From Sinohyriopsis cumingii (lineage: Eukaryota; Mollusca; Bivalvia; Unionida; Unionidae), in NCBI GenBank assembly GCA_028554795.2, contig CM068831.1:58465180-58529179 (forward strand): 64,000 bases of DNA, given 5' to 3'. The notes beneath the pieces were generated by a model. The model had not been told where the DNA came from. It worked only from the letters and a program-made list of their open reading frames with translations, and did no database searches. Position 1 is the first letter of the stretch. Every line of letters begins with the position of its first letter. A program made the position numbers and the translations under genes. Of this stretch, positions 14,989-22,949 are shown one piece after another.

Positions 14989-15696
14989 ATGGAAGGACGA
15001 AAACTAGCTTTAGTGCCTTACAAACGATGGATGGAATACCATCGGTGGCAAGAACAACGCACCCCGCATTTACCTCCCAATCCCAATTTGAGCGAGATGT
15101 CCCAGTTACAACACGAATTGCAATCCTTGATGGATCGCCAAGATTTGTCCGAAACAGAAAAATCGCAAAAGTATGGTCAACTCTTGCAACGACTGCAACT
15201 CTTTCACCAGAAAGCTTTAGACGAAACAGCTTTACCCACTCTAAAAGATTTTAAGACCTTGATGAAAAGTCCAGCACCATCATTACCACCACCACCACCA
15301 CCACTACCATCCCCAAGGGTTACCAGAGATGCTACCCCACAAAGACCTGAGGAAGAAGAGATGCGCGAAGTGTTTCAAACACCGTCAGCAGCTCCCATTT
15401 CGAGTAAGATTGCAGGATCCTTGTTGACCCCGTCCCCCACACCCCAACGAGAAGAAATGAAAGCTTGGGTTAAAAAGATGATGTCCACGCCTTCTTCGAC
15501 AGAAGTGAAAAAGAAAGAAGGGAAACCAGAAGTGAAAAAAGAAAAGAAAACCAAAGTCATTCCATTGCCACCTCCACCTCCACCACCACTACCTTCGACT
15601 TCTACTCCCGTAGCCCATCGGACACGTAAATCCGTTTCCAAACCACCCTTTCGTCCCACCCAAAGTAGCATCACCGAAGAGTGGGTGACTTATTAA
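14989..15696 (+). CDS. Proline-rich coiled-coil structural protein
   Basis: 235 residues. An N-terminal LALVPYKRW segment (about 5-13), also seen in Polinton proteins near the integrase, is followed by a coiled-coil region (about 35-90). Two poly-proline tracts (about 99-107 and 194-202) flank Ser/Thr/Pro and Lys/Glu-rich linkers. There is no enzyme motif. It is probably a virion or assembly scaffold protein (inference). GATAAAAAGG just upstream, overlapping the previous stop, is its likely TATA. AATAAA follows at 15704-15709, directly before the integrase ATG. Confidence 0.8.
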   Translation: MEGRKLALVPYKRWMEYHRWQEQRTPHLPPNPNLSEMSQLQHELQSLMDRQDLSETEKSQKYGQLLQRLQLFHQKALDETALPTLKDFKTLMKSPAPSLPPPPPPLPSPRVTRDATPQRPEEEEMREVFQTPSAAPISSKIAGSLLTPSPTPQREEMKAWVKKMMSTPSSTEVKKKEGKPEVKKEKKTKVIPLPPPPPPPLPSTSTPVAHRTRKSVSKPPFRPTQSSITEEWVTY

Positions 15697-15703
15697 CACA
15701 CAA

Positions 15704-15709
15704 AATAAA
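15704..15709 (+). terminator. Poly(A) signal
   Basis: AATAAA 8 nt after the coiled-coil gene stop and 3 nt before the integrase ATG. Confidence 0.45.
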
Positions 15710-15711
15710 AA

Positions 15712-16824
15712 ATGGAAAAAGTCTTAGCCAACATTTACTACGATCCCTCGCATCCTGCAGGTTACGCAGGAGTTCAAAAATTGTATCGTGCTGCCAAAAC
15801 GCGGCTGAAAAGTCTCCGTTTACCTCAAGTGCAACGATGGTTACAAGAACAAGCTACCTACACTTTACACAAACCCATTCGACGCAAGTTTGCCAGAAGT
15901 CGCACCCGAGTGGAAGGCATCGATCATCAATGGCAAGCCGATTTAGCCGATGTCTCTCATTTGGCCAGCTACAATCGTGGTTACAAATATTTGTTTTGTG
16001 TCATCGACGTCTTTTCCAAATTTGCCTGGGTCGTGCCCTTGACATCCAAATCGAGCAGCGAGTTAGTGCGAGCCCTGCAACGGGTGTTGAAACAAAGCGG
16101 TCGTCACCCTCTTCGATGGCAAACGGACAAAGGCACCGAATTTCTGAACCAAGCTTTCCAAAAAGAATTAAAGAAACGTGACATTCATTTTTTTACCACC
16201 GAGAATCCCGAAACCAAAGCCAGCATCGTGGAACGTTTTCAACGCACTTTGAAAGAACGCATGTGGAAATATTTTACGCATCACCACACTCTGAAGTACA
16301 TCGACATCTTACCGCACCTGGTGCAAGCGTACAACCAATCTTACCATCGAAGCATCGGACGTGCCCCGCAAGACGTGACTCCCGACAACGAAGTGCTGGT
16401 GTTTGAGCGCCTGTTTGGTACGTCCCCGACGAGGGCTGTCCCCAAGAAAAGTGGAGAGTTGGCCGTAGGAGATTGGGTGCGCATTGGCAAAACCAAACGC
16501 ACTTTCGACAAAGGTTACTTACCTAACTGGACGACCGAATTGTTTCGCGTCACTGGACGAGTGCATGGCCGTCATCCTACCGTCTATAAATTGGAAGACA
16601 TGAACGGAGAAGTACTCAAAGGAACGTTTTATTTGCCCGAGTTACAACGTGTCACCAAAAAAGAAGACGACGTGTACGACATCGAAAGCATTCTCGAACG
16701 CAGAACCCGTAAAGTGGGCAAACGACGTGTCAAAGAAGTCAAAGTACGTTGGAAAGGATATCCACCCAGTTTCGATTCTTGGATCGACGCTTCGCAAGTC
16801 ATCGACTATAAAAAGAAGAAGTGA
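15712..16824 (+). CDS. INT: Retroviral-type integrase with C-terminal chromodomain
   Basis: 370 residues. An N-terminal region typical of Polinton integrases (HPAGYAG, WLQEQATYTLHKP) lacks the HHCC zinc finger of retroviruses. The rve core has catalytic D77, D139 and E174 (D139-E174 spacing as in DDE integrases). An SH3-like segment (about 250-280) is followed by a chromodomain (about 319-366; YDIESIL, VRWKGY, DSWI, keeping the aromatic cage positions). It inserts the element and makes the 6-bp duplication. The chromodomain may steer insertion to methylated-histone chromatin (known for chromoviruses, inferred here). No frameshift is visible. Confidence 0.96.
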   Translation: MEKVLANIYYDPSHPAGYAGVQKLYRAAKTRLKSLRLPQVQRWLQEQATYTLHKPIRRKFARSRTRVEGIDHQWQADLADVSHLASYNRGYKYLFCVIDVFSKFAWVVPLTSKSSSELVRALQRVLKQSGRHPLRWQTDKGTEFLNQAFQKELKKRDIHFFTTENPETKASIVERFQRTLKERMWKYFTHHHTLKYIDILPHLVQAYNQSYHRSIGRAPQDVTPDNEVLVFERLFGTSPTRAVPKKSGELAVGDWVRIGKTKRTFDKGYLPNWTTELFRVTGRVHGRHPTVYKLEDMNGEVLKGTFYLPELQRVTKKEDDVYDIESILERRTRKVGKRRVKEVKVRWKGYPPSFDSWIDASQVIDYKKKK

Positions 16825-16829
16825 CCATC

Positions 16830-17246
16830 ATGCCCTTTCACACAGCAGCAGACGCAGCTACGTCGACCAGTCCTTCTTCCCCTAGTTCTTCTGTGCAAGA
16901 TTTACAAAAACAACCCTTGTGGGTGTGGTGTGGAGAACGTGTGCCTAAAACGCAAATCGTCTTTTTCTGCCAAATCTTCGTGGTGTATTGTGTCATCGGG
17001 GCAGCCATCGCCAATTTGAGTTTGCAACAAGGAGACAAACAATTGTGGACCATTTTATTGAGCAGTTGCATCGGTTACCTGCTTCCCAATCCCTCCCTGA
17101 AATTCTCCTCGAACGGGAACGTTGTGTCCAGTGCCAGTGCCAGTCACCACTCCAACAACCACAACCAGAACCCCATTTTGGGCGGAGACACACCTCTGAC
17201 ATCCACTAATATTCCCTCGGACAGCCACAGAACTCTGGAATTATGA
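16830..17246 (+). CDS. Two-helix membrane protein of Polintons
   Basis: 138 residues from ATG 16830 (a GTG at 16821 overlaps the integrase stop). A Ser/Pro-rich N-terminus is followed by a first hydrophobic helix (about 40-60, IVFFCQIFVVYCVIGAAI), a short loop with NLSL, and a second helix ending in SSCIGYLLPNPS (about 70-89), a motif I recognise as conserved in Polinton membrane proteins. The C-terminus is Ser/Asn-rich. Probable virion or host-membrane protein; exact role unknown. Its stop overlaps the next start (ATGA). Confidence 0.85.
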   Translation: MPFHTAADAATSTSPSSPSSSVQDLQKQPLWVWCGERVPKTQIVFFCQIFVVYCVIGAAIANLSLQQGDKQLWTILLSSCIGYLLPNPSLKFSSNGNVVSSASASHHSNNHNQNPILGGDTPLTSTNIPSDSHRTLEL

Positions 17247-18172
17247 GTCACCAAAACCAATTTTACTTAACCTTACCCAGTGACAGTTCCATGGAGGTGT
17301 TTCCCCACAACACGTTGTGCTGTTACACGGCCAAATTACCTCAGGCCATCCCCTTAGATCACGAAGCCCATTGGGAAGTGGCTTTAGTGGAAATCATTCA
17401 CCCGACCCAAGTCCTCAATGTCATTCCCAATCAAAATTTTTTTAATGTGGAAGTTCATGACGAGTCATTGCAACAGGAGTTGAATAAGAAAGTCACGTAT
17501 GACAATAAAATCTATAATGAGAAAACTCAAAAATGGACCTACCACTTTTTAATTCCCCCAGGTTATTATTTCAGTGGTCAACATTTGGTCAACGTCATAG
17601 CTGCCAAGTTTAATGGCGTGTTTGGGAAAGCTTTGGAGCATGCCAAAATAAGTGTCACCATGGAGTACCACAAAGTAGCTCGTCGCTTCTCGATGAGATT
17701 TGAGCGGAGTAAAATCATGTCCATTTTATTTTGTCCTGAATTGTTTGACATGTTGGGCGGAGACATGAACCTGAGAATGAGCATACTCAAGAACAACGAA
17801 TTACCCATCGTTTACGACAACGAGTCTTTTAGCAAGTTATTTCGTACCCCAGTAGAACTGAACCAAGGACTGAATTTGATGTTCGTGTACTCCGATGTGG
17901 TGGAATACAACGTGGTGGGACACACCTCCGTGCCGTTACTGCGTGTCATTCCTTTCAAAGTGGATTCTGCCGCAAACGCTGACGAGGAAGGTGGAAACAC
18001 TTACCACGTTCACCGCGAATTTGTCCATCCTCATTATTTGCCGGTCAGCAAGTCGTATTTGGACACGGTCAACATTACTATAAAAGGAGATTTGGGACAA
18101 AATATTCCATTCACCAAAGGAAAAGTCACGGTGAAACTCCATTTTCGAAAACGGTTCTCTCACGATTCGTAA
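17243..18172 (+). CDS. mCP: Minor capsid (penton) protein
   Basis: 309 residues. It follows the membrane gene by a 4-nt ATGA overlap. The FYLTLPSDSSMEVFPHNT opening and the WEVALVEIIHP segment are typical of Polinton minor capsid proteins, which fold as a single jelly roll and form the capsid vertices. The rest is beta-rich with no enzyme motifs. It lies two genes upstream of the major capsid gene, the usual Polinton arrangement. Confidence 0.9.
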   Translation: MSHQNQFYLTLPSDSSMEVFPHNTLCCYTAKLPQAIPLDHEAHWEVALVEIIHPTQVLNVIPNQNFFNVEVHDESLQQELNKKVTYDNKIYNEKTQKWTYHFLIPPGYYFSGQHLVNVIAAKFNGVFGKALEHAKISVTMEYHKVARRFSMRFERSKIMSILFCPELFDMLGGDMNLRMSILKNNELPIVYDNESFSKLFRTPVELNQGLNLMFVYSDVVEYNVVGHTSVPLLRVIPFKVDSAANADEEGGNTYHVHREFVHPHYLPVSKSYLDTVNITIKGDLGQNIPFTKGKVTVKLHFRKRFSHDS

Positions 18173-18179
18173 GCAAGTC

Positions 18180-18596
18180 ATGTATCCAGTGTACCAAGGG
18201 GTTGCACGACAGCGAGGACACGGTTTAGGAGATATGTTAAAATCGGCCTTTCGTTCGGTGGCCCCGGTGTTGAAACCGATGGTGACACGCGGATTGCACG
18301 CCTTGAAAGATGCGGCACTGACGCAAGGCAAAGAATTTCTCCAAAATGTCATCATCGACAAACAAAACCCTAAAGAAGCCTTCATGAGGGCAGGCAAAAA
18401 TGTCCTGTTGCAAACGGGTAAAGACATTTTAGGCCGACGAGACACACCTATAAATGCCCTGCACGCTACCGAGTCAGGCATTCAGCAAGGACAAGGCAGA
18501 AAGAGACGACGAAGAAAACACCCTTTCACCAGACTTCAAGCTAGAAAAGCCAAGAAAAGAAGAACCGTTCGAGACTTAGACGTTTTCGATTATTGA
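18180..18596 (+). CDS. pVI-like internal virion protein
   Basis: 138 residues. An N-terminal GHGLGDMLKSAF segment begins an amphipathic helical region (about 14-100), followed by a strongly basic C-terminus (about 107-128, RKRRRRK and KAKKRR). This matches the small internal protein placed between minor and major capsid genes in Polintons, compared with adenovirus pVI. A role in membrane disruption or in linking capsid to core is known for pVI and inferred here. TATA-like CTATAAAAGG lies about 95 nt upstream. Confidence 0.8.
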   Translation: MYPVYQGVARQRGHGLGDMLKSAFRSVAPVLKPMVTRGLHALKDAALTQGKEFLQNVIIDKQNPKEAFMRAGKNVLLQTGKDILGRRDTPINALHATESGIQQGQGRKRRRRKHPFTRLQARKAKKRRTVRDLDVFDY

Positions 18597-18608
18597 GACA
18601 CAGAAAAA

Positions 18609-19934
18609 ATGATGCACCGAGAGTCATGTGCTTGTTCCAAGACGGAACTGGATATGTTTGCCATGCCCCCCACCATGATGACGATGCAAGAATCCCAGTG
18701 GGTGGAATTTCATCCCGTCTCCTCTTTGACGGATTCCGCTCCCATCGAGTTCGAAATCAAAGGACAACCCGAAGATTACATCGATCTGAATAGCAGTTAC
18801 CTGTATTTGAAAGTCAAAGTGATCAAAACTGACAACACCAATCCTGGAGCCAATGATAGGGTAGCGCCCGTCAACAATTTCATGCATTCCTTGTTCAGCG
18901 AAGTGGACTTGTACTTGAATAACAAACTGGTCAGCAGCAGCATGGATACTTACCCATATCGTGCCTACTTGGAAAATCTCTTGACGTACGGAAAAGAAGC
19001 CAAGAATACTCATCTGGATGCTTGCGTGGTATGGAAACCTGACACGGCAGGTGCAGGCACGTTTAGCGACACAGCCCTGACAGAAGATGACAATCCTCAC
19101 AATGTGGGGTTTAACACACGTAGAACTAAAATTTTGCAAGGACGTAGTTTAGAACTGATGGATCGTTTGCATTTGGACATGTGGTTACAAGAAAAGTATT
19201 TACTGAACGGAGTTGATATTCGCCTGAGACTGAATCGTAGCACTGCCGCTTTCCATTTGATGGCCCATGCCAACGAATACAAAACTGTTATCCAAGAAGC
19301 CAGACTTTACGTACGCCGTGTGGAAGTGTTACCTAAAGTGGGAAACGACATCAGTCAGACGTTGAGCAGAACGACCGCCAAGTATCCCATACGACGTGTG
19401 GAAGTGAAAACGTTCACCATTCCTGTTGGACAGCGATCCATGATCGAAGATCATCTGTTCCAAGGACAGTTACCCAAGCGTTTGATCGTTGGTATCGTCA
19501 GGAATTCAGCTTTCAATGGACTTCATAACGAAAATCCTTTTGAGTTTCGACACTCTAGCGTGTCCAAAATCGAAGTCAGTCGTGACGGCAAGACCTTGTG
19601 TACACGACCCTTTGAGCCTAACTTTGCCCAGAACAATTACTTGAGATCGTACTTGTCCCTGTACGAAGCCACCGGACAGTTAGGAACCAATACCAGTCAC
19701 GGTATTACGTACGAAGATTATGCAGGAGGCTACGCTTTGTGGGCTTTCGATTTCACTCCAGACCAAGGCAGCGACGAGGGACATTTCCACCCTATAAAAT
19801 CTGGCCAGATTCGTGTGGAAATTCAGTTTGCAAATCGAGACCCTGCTGATCCAACGTTGAACGTGATCCTGTATGCAGAATTTGACAATACAATAGAAAT
19901 CAACAGCTTGAGAGAAGTCATTCTAGATTACTAG
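18609..19934 (+). CDS. MCP: Double-jelly-roll major capsid protein
   Basis: 441 residues. The segments APIEFEIKGQPEDYIDL, PVNNFMHSLFSEVDLYLNNKLV and YPYRAYLENLL are diagnostic of Polinton major capsid proteins, which are often annotated after the nematode protein F54H12.2. The protein builds the trimeric double-jelly-roll hexon of an icosahedral capsid. The frame is intact and length normal. It starts 12 nt after the pVI-like gene; a second in-frame Met follows immediately and further Met codons occur within 25 residues, so the exact start is uncertain by a few residues. Confidence 0.96.
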   Translation: MMHRESCACSKTELDMFAMPPTMMTMQESQWVEFHPVSSLTDSAPIEFEIKGQPEDYIDLNSSYLYLKVKVIKTDNTNPGANDRVAPVNNFMHSLFSEVDLYLNNKLVSSSMDTYPYRAYLENLLTYGKEAKNTHLDACVVWKPDTAGAGTFSDTALTEDDNPHNVGFNTRRTKILQGRSLELMDRLHLDMWLQEKYLLNGVDIRLRLNRSTAAFHLMAHANEYKTVIQEARLYVRRVEVLPKVGNDISQTLSRTTAKYPIRRVEVKTFTIPVGQRSMIEDHLFQGQLPKRLIVGIVRNSAFNGLHNENPFEFRHSSVSKIEVSRDGKTLCTRPFEPNFAQNNYLRSYLSLYEATGQLGTNTSHGITYEDYAGGYALWAFDFTPDQGSDEGHFHPIKSGQIRVEIQFANRDPADPTLNVILYAEFDNTIEINSLREVILDY

Positions 19935-19939
19935 AAGCC

Positions 19940-20443
19940 ATGGAAGACTGTTATCCCTCTTTACCTAGTGAAGAAACTTTGGACATGAAATGTGAGGAGA
20001 CCGTGGAAGGAGAATCCCAAGACAAAGACGAAGAAATTGTCATGATGAAGTCGAGATGGCCAGAACAAGAAGCTCATTTAGTCTCCTGTTTTGCCAAACA
20101 CTTGGTCGACAAAATGACGGAATTGATCAAGAAAAATTGTTATGGATGTCAAAACGATCATCCCAGTCAAATTCAACACGATAAATGCCTGATGTTGAGT
20201 CAAGAAGAAAAATTGGACGAGTATCTGGACGAAGCTTGGAGTCTCATCTCAAACAAAGACGTGTTGCACCAGTGGTATAAAGACTTGCGTGAACATTCTT
20301 GTCCACCATTAACCACTCAAGAGATCCATCGTATCGAAGCTCTCCTGAATCAGAGTGAGGAAACAGAACGAATAACCGTTTATTCGTCAGACATTTTCAA
20401 GCAAAAAGTCAGGATCGAATTGACGACTTATTATTACCTGTGA
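19940..20443 (+). CDS. Conserved Polinton protein with Cys/His motif
   Basis: 167 residues, starting 5 nt after the capsid stop. The N-terminus is acidic; the centre has a C-x2-C-x11-C-like motif (NCYGCQNDHPSQIQHDKC, about 72-89) that could bind zinc. The HPSQIQHD segment is familiar from unassigned Polinton ORFs between capsid and protease genes. Role unknown. TATA-like CCTATAAAA lies inside the capsid gene, about 145 nt upstream. Confidence 0.75.
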   Translation: MEDCYPSLPSEETLDMKCEETVEGESQDKDEEIVMMKSRWPEQEAHLVSCFAKHLVDKMTELIKKNCYGCQNDHPSQIQHDKCLMLSQEEKLDEYLDEAWSLISNKDVLHQWYKDLREHSCPPLTTQEIHRIEALLNQSEETERITVYSSDIFKQKVRIELTTYYYL

Positions 20444-20465
20444 AGAAGAAAAAAAACACAAATCA

Positions 20466-21026
20466 ATGGATACCTGGGAACTTTATTACCTTTTGAACCA
20501 TAGTTCGTATACGGCTTCTTGGAATCCTGTCGTCTGTGCTAAAGATGAACTCCCTCATCGCAAACCTAAAGACCATCAAGCTTACGTGATCAACACGGAC
20601 GAAAGTCATCTCCCAGGAACCCACTGGGTAGCCGTCTACTTTCCTCAAGAAGGATGTGTGGAATATTTCGATTCGTACGGATTGCCCCCTTTGGAAGACG
20701 ATATCATCGACTTTATGAGAAGAAATGCTCAAACCACCCGATTCAATAACGTGAAATTACAAGGCACAGATTCCTTGGTGTGCGGACAGTACTGTGTGTA
20801 TTTTCTGCATCATCGCAGCCTGGGCTATTCCTTAGAACATTTAGTGACTCATTTTGATCCTCGTTCTTCTGCTAGAAACGATGTGAAAGTAGATCGATGG
20901 TTTTGTGACCATTATGCTTATCTTTTGTCTCAAGCTAGGAAACGTAGTGTCCATCAATGGCCTAATGATTTCCAACAGTGGAAATCACAATTTCATTCAC
21001 AACGTTGTCAGCCCTGTTTAAAGTAG
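20466..21026 (+). CDS. PRO: Adenain-type cysteine protease
   Basis: 186 residues. The fold signature of adenovirus maturation proteases (family C5) is present: His in GTHWVAVYF (H53), Asp in YFDSYG (D69), oxyanion Gln (Q99) and nucleophile Cys in VCGQYCVYF (C106), in the same order and with the same Gln-Cys spacing as adenain. It would process the pVI-like and RGG-containing core proteins during virion maturation (inference). AATAAA at about 21135 follows the gene by about 110 nt. Confidence 0.95.
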   Translation: MDTWELYYLLNHSSYTASWNPVVCAKDELPHRKPKDHQAYVINTDESHLPGTHWVAVYFPQEGCVEYFDSYGLPPLEDDIIDFMRRNAQTTRFNNVKLQGTDSLVCGQYCVYFLHHRSLGYSLEHLVTHFDPRSSARNDVKVDRWFCDHYAYLLSQARKRSVHQWPNDFQQWKSQFHSQRCQPCLK

Positions 21027-21268
21027 ATTGTCCATTGAGAAAAAAGTTTGTGATTTGAAAAAATTATTTGATGTTATAGTGTTGGATTATTGTTAAAAAT
21101 GTTAGAGTTGTTGTTTAGTGTTAAGTGATTTTTGAATAAAAAAAATGTTGTGTTTTGAAAAAATGCCTTTGTCTTTTGTTTAGCTATAAGAATGTTGAAT
21201 TGATGCTCTTTCATTTCTTACTATCCCTCTCATGACAATCACTGAACGTTGCGAATCGAAAATCGTGT
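21027..21268 (+). other. Intergenic region with poly(A) signal
   Basis: AT-rich. GAATAAAA (AATAAA at about 21135-21140) is the likely 3' end for the protease transcript. No stem-loop here. Confidence 0.45.
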
Positions 21269-21307
21269 GGGGATGTTTTCCTTCACGTCCGCGCTTTCAC
21301 TATAATA
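21269..21307 (+). promoter_or_regulatory. Shared promoter module, copy 1, with TATA
   Basis: GGGGATGTTTTCC, then TTCACGTCCGCGCTTTCAC, runs straight into TATAATA (21301-21307). The ATG at 21361 lies 60 nt after the TATA start. The same module precedes the next two genes. Confidence 0.75.
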
Positions 21308-21360
21308 ACCGGGGTTGTTTCCAGTCTAGCCATCCATTGTCGACTCATCCTCCTAAGAAG

Positions 21361-21723
21361 ATGTGCTCCAAACTAGCTAAGCTCAACGAAGCCTACGTGA
21401 ATTTGCATAGGGTCAGACACAGTTTGATACCGAAACCAGAAGAAATAGAGAATGTGAGAATGTTAAAAATCACTGAAGACCTGATAGAAGAGCTCTTCAG
21501 AGAAGAAATGAACAGGGAGAAAGAAGAATGGACGGAGAAGTACAGACTTCAGAGACAGCAGCAACAGCAGCAACAGCAACAACAGCAGCAGCAACAACCT
21601 GAAGCTGACAGAGGCTTTGTCGATTGTCGTATCGACACCAAAGAGTTCTTCTTCTCTTTCCGAAGAAGCAGACCTATTGCCAGAAAGTCTATCCTCAGAG
21701 GACATCGCATTCTTAGAAACTAA
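21361..21723 (+). CDS. Poly-Gln coiled-coil protein, right terminal gene 1
   Basis: 120 residues. Helical charged N-terminal half, then an uninterrupted Gln tract (about residues 68-81, mixed CAG/CAA codons), then a basic tail. The ATG at 21361 (AAGAAGATG) is chosen because the longer ORF start at 21232 lies upstream of the promoter module. No family is recognised. It ends 29 nt before a histone-type stem-loop. It belongs to a set of three small helical proteins at the right end with the same promoter and 3' end type. Confidence 0.75.
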   Translation: MCSKLAKLNEAYVNLHRVRHSLIPKPEEIENVRMLKITEDLIEELFREEMNREKEEWTEKYRLQRQQQQQQQQQQQQQQPEADRGFVDCRIDTKEFFFSFRRSRPIARKSILRGHRILRN

Positions 21724-21752
21724 AAAAAGAATGCCCTAGCAAAACAAAAAAC

Positions 21753-21790
21753 AGCCCTTTTCAGGGCTACCCAATACTCTAGAAAAGAAA
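21753..21790 (+). terminator. Histone-type 3' end signal after the 21361 gene
   Basis: AGCCCT-TTTC-AGGGCT (21753-21768), then ACCCAA, then AAAAGAAA at 21783-21790 after 14 nt. The outer stem pair is A-T here instead of the G-C of the TIR and 4927 copies, so pairing is kept. Confidence 0.85.
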
Positions 21791-22112
21791 TAACTATTAA
21801 TTAGCCAATTTGTGTAGGTAGAGTAGTGTGAAAATAAACACTAACTCTTTCTTAAAAATTTTGAGGGTATGTGTTAGTGTGATTGTGATTGTAAGTGATA
21901 AAGTAGGTTGGTGTGGATATTAGATTAAAATGATGTTTGTTTTTTTAGTCTGTTTTAAGTGTATATTTAGGGTTATATTGGATTGCTTTGCGTATGTGGA
22001 TAGTCTATTGAAGTGATGGGTAGCATAAAAAAGTGAGCGAGTGTTTCTTTTAGGTCCGCGCGTTGTTGTTTTTTTTGGTCATGATTTAGGTAAGATGAAT
22101 TTTATGTTTTTA
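21791..22112 (+). other. Spacer between right terminal genes
   Basis: AT-rich and without a gene. It starts with a block (TAACTATTAATT, GCCAAT, GTAGAGTAGTGTGAAAATAAACAC) repeated after the next stem-loop at 22582-22640, showing that whole gene units including their downstream flank were duplicated. Confidence 0.6.
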
Positions 22113-22150
22113 GGGGATGTTTTCCTTCACGTACGCGCTTTCAGTATAAA
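22113..22150 (+). promoter_or_regulatory. Shared promoter module, copy 2, with TATA
   Basis: GGGGATGTTTTCC, TTCACGTACGCGCTTTCAG, then TATAAA (22145-22150). The ATG at 22208 follows by about 60 nt, as in copies 1 and 4. Confidence 0.75.
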
Positions 22151-22207
22151 TTGAAACTCGTTCGGCAGTCCAGCTACCCTTGTTGATTGATCAACACAGC
22201 CAGAAGA

Positions 22208-22516
22208 ATGACTAGCAGAATAGTGAAACTGTTAGAACTCCAGATGCACCTGGAATATGCCAGGCGGATAGTAAACGAACTATCAGCGGAGGCTATAGTA
22301 GAAGAAGCAAGAATAAAGAAGGAAGAAGAGGAGAGAAGACAGAGGGAAGAGGAGGAAAAGAAAAGAGAAGAGATGATGTCGTTTAATATTCCTGAAACAG
22401 AGGATTGGGGTGCTGAAGCGAATCATCCTCCCTCTGCGCTCCCCAGAAGAAAGGTGAAAGAAGACTGGGGAAGAAGATGCGTGTGCGGCGCCAGGCCAGG
22501 AAGGTGCAACCATTAG
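22208..22516 (+). CDS. Small coiled-coil protein, right terminal gene 2
   Basis: 102 residues from the first ATG (GAAGAATG); a TTG at 22187 is not a likely start. A helical N-terminus is followed by a Glu/Arg/Lys-rich single helix (about 32-56) and a tail with two EDWG words and CVCGARPGRC near the end, which could bind a metal. No family recognised. It ends 27 nt before a histone-type stem-loop. Confidence 0.7.
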   Translation: MTSRIVKLLELQMHLEYARRIVNELSAEAIVEEARIKKEEEERRQREEEEKKREEMMSFNIPETEDWGAEANHPPSALPRRKVKEDWGRRCVCGARPGRCNH

Positions 22517-22543
22517 ATAGGTGCATCTGGAGTTTAAAAAAAC

Positions 22544-22581
22544 AGCCCTTTTCAGGGCTAACCAATAGTCTAGAAAAGAAA
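22544..22581 (+). terminator. Histone-type 3' end signal after the 22208 gene
   Basis: AGCCCT-TTTC-AGGGCT (22544-22559), AACCAA flank, and AAAAGAAA (22574-22581) 14 nt later. The stem is identical to the 21753 copy. Confidence 0.85.
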
Positions 22582-22789
22582 TAACTATTAATTTGCCAAT
22601 GTGAGTAGGTAGAGTAGTGTGAAAATAAACACTAACTCTTTTTTAAGATAGTGTGAGGGTATGAGTTTGTGTGTTTGTGTGTTTGTGTTTGTAAAAGCTC
22701 AGGTATGTTAGTGTGAATAGTAGATTATGGGTTTCTTAGCGTATGTGAAGAGTAAAGTTAGGGTTTTATTATATGAAATGAGAAAGTAG

Positions 22790-22818
22790 GGGGATGTTTT
22801 CCTTCACGTACGCGCTTT
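22790..22818 (+). promoter_or_regulatory. Orphan copy of the promoter module (copy 3)
   Basis: GGGGATGTTTTCC-TTCACGTACGCGCTTT without a TATA box after it. It is followed by a GGTCATGAT(C/T)TAGGTAA segment also found before copy 2 (about 22077), so it looks like a leftover of a tandem duplication or a distal enhancer copy. Confidence 0.6.
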
Positions 22819-22859
22819 GTTGGGTCATGATCTAGGTAATATCAATTTTATGTTTTTAG

Positions 22860-22897
22860 GGGGATGTTTTCCTTCACGTTCGCGCTTTAAGTATAAA
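22860..22897 (+). promoter_or_regulatory. Shared promoter module, copy 4, with TATA
   Basis: GGGGATGTTTTCC, TTCACGTTCGCGCTTTAAG, then TATAAA (22892-22897), 58 nt before the ATG at 22950. Confidence 0.75.
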
Positions 22898-22949
22898 ACT
22901 AACAGTGTTTGCCATTGGAGCCCATTCTACGGAATAAGCAAACAAGAAG

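Noticed and set aside
21282..21300. E2F-like site in the shared promoter module
   Set aside because: GCGCTTT was considered, but E2F sites need GCGSSAAA or its complement; the orientation of the A/T run is wrong.
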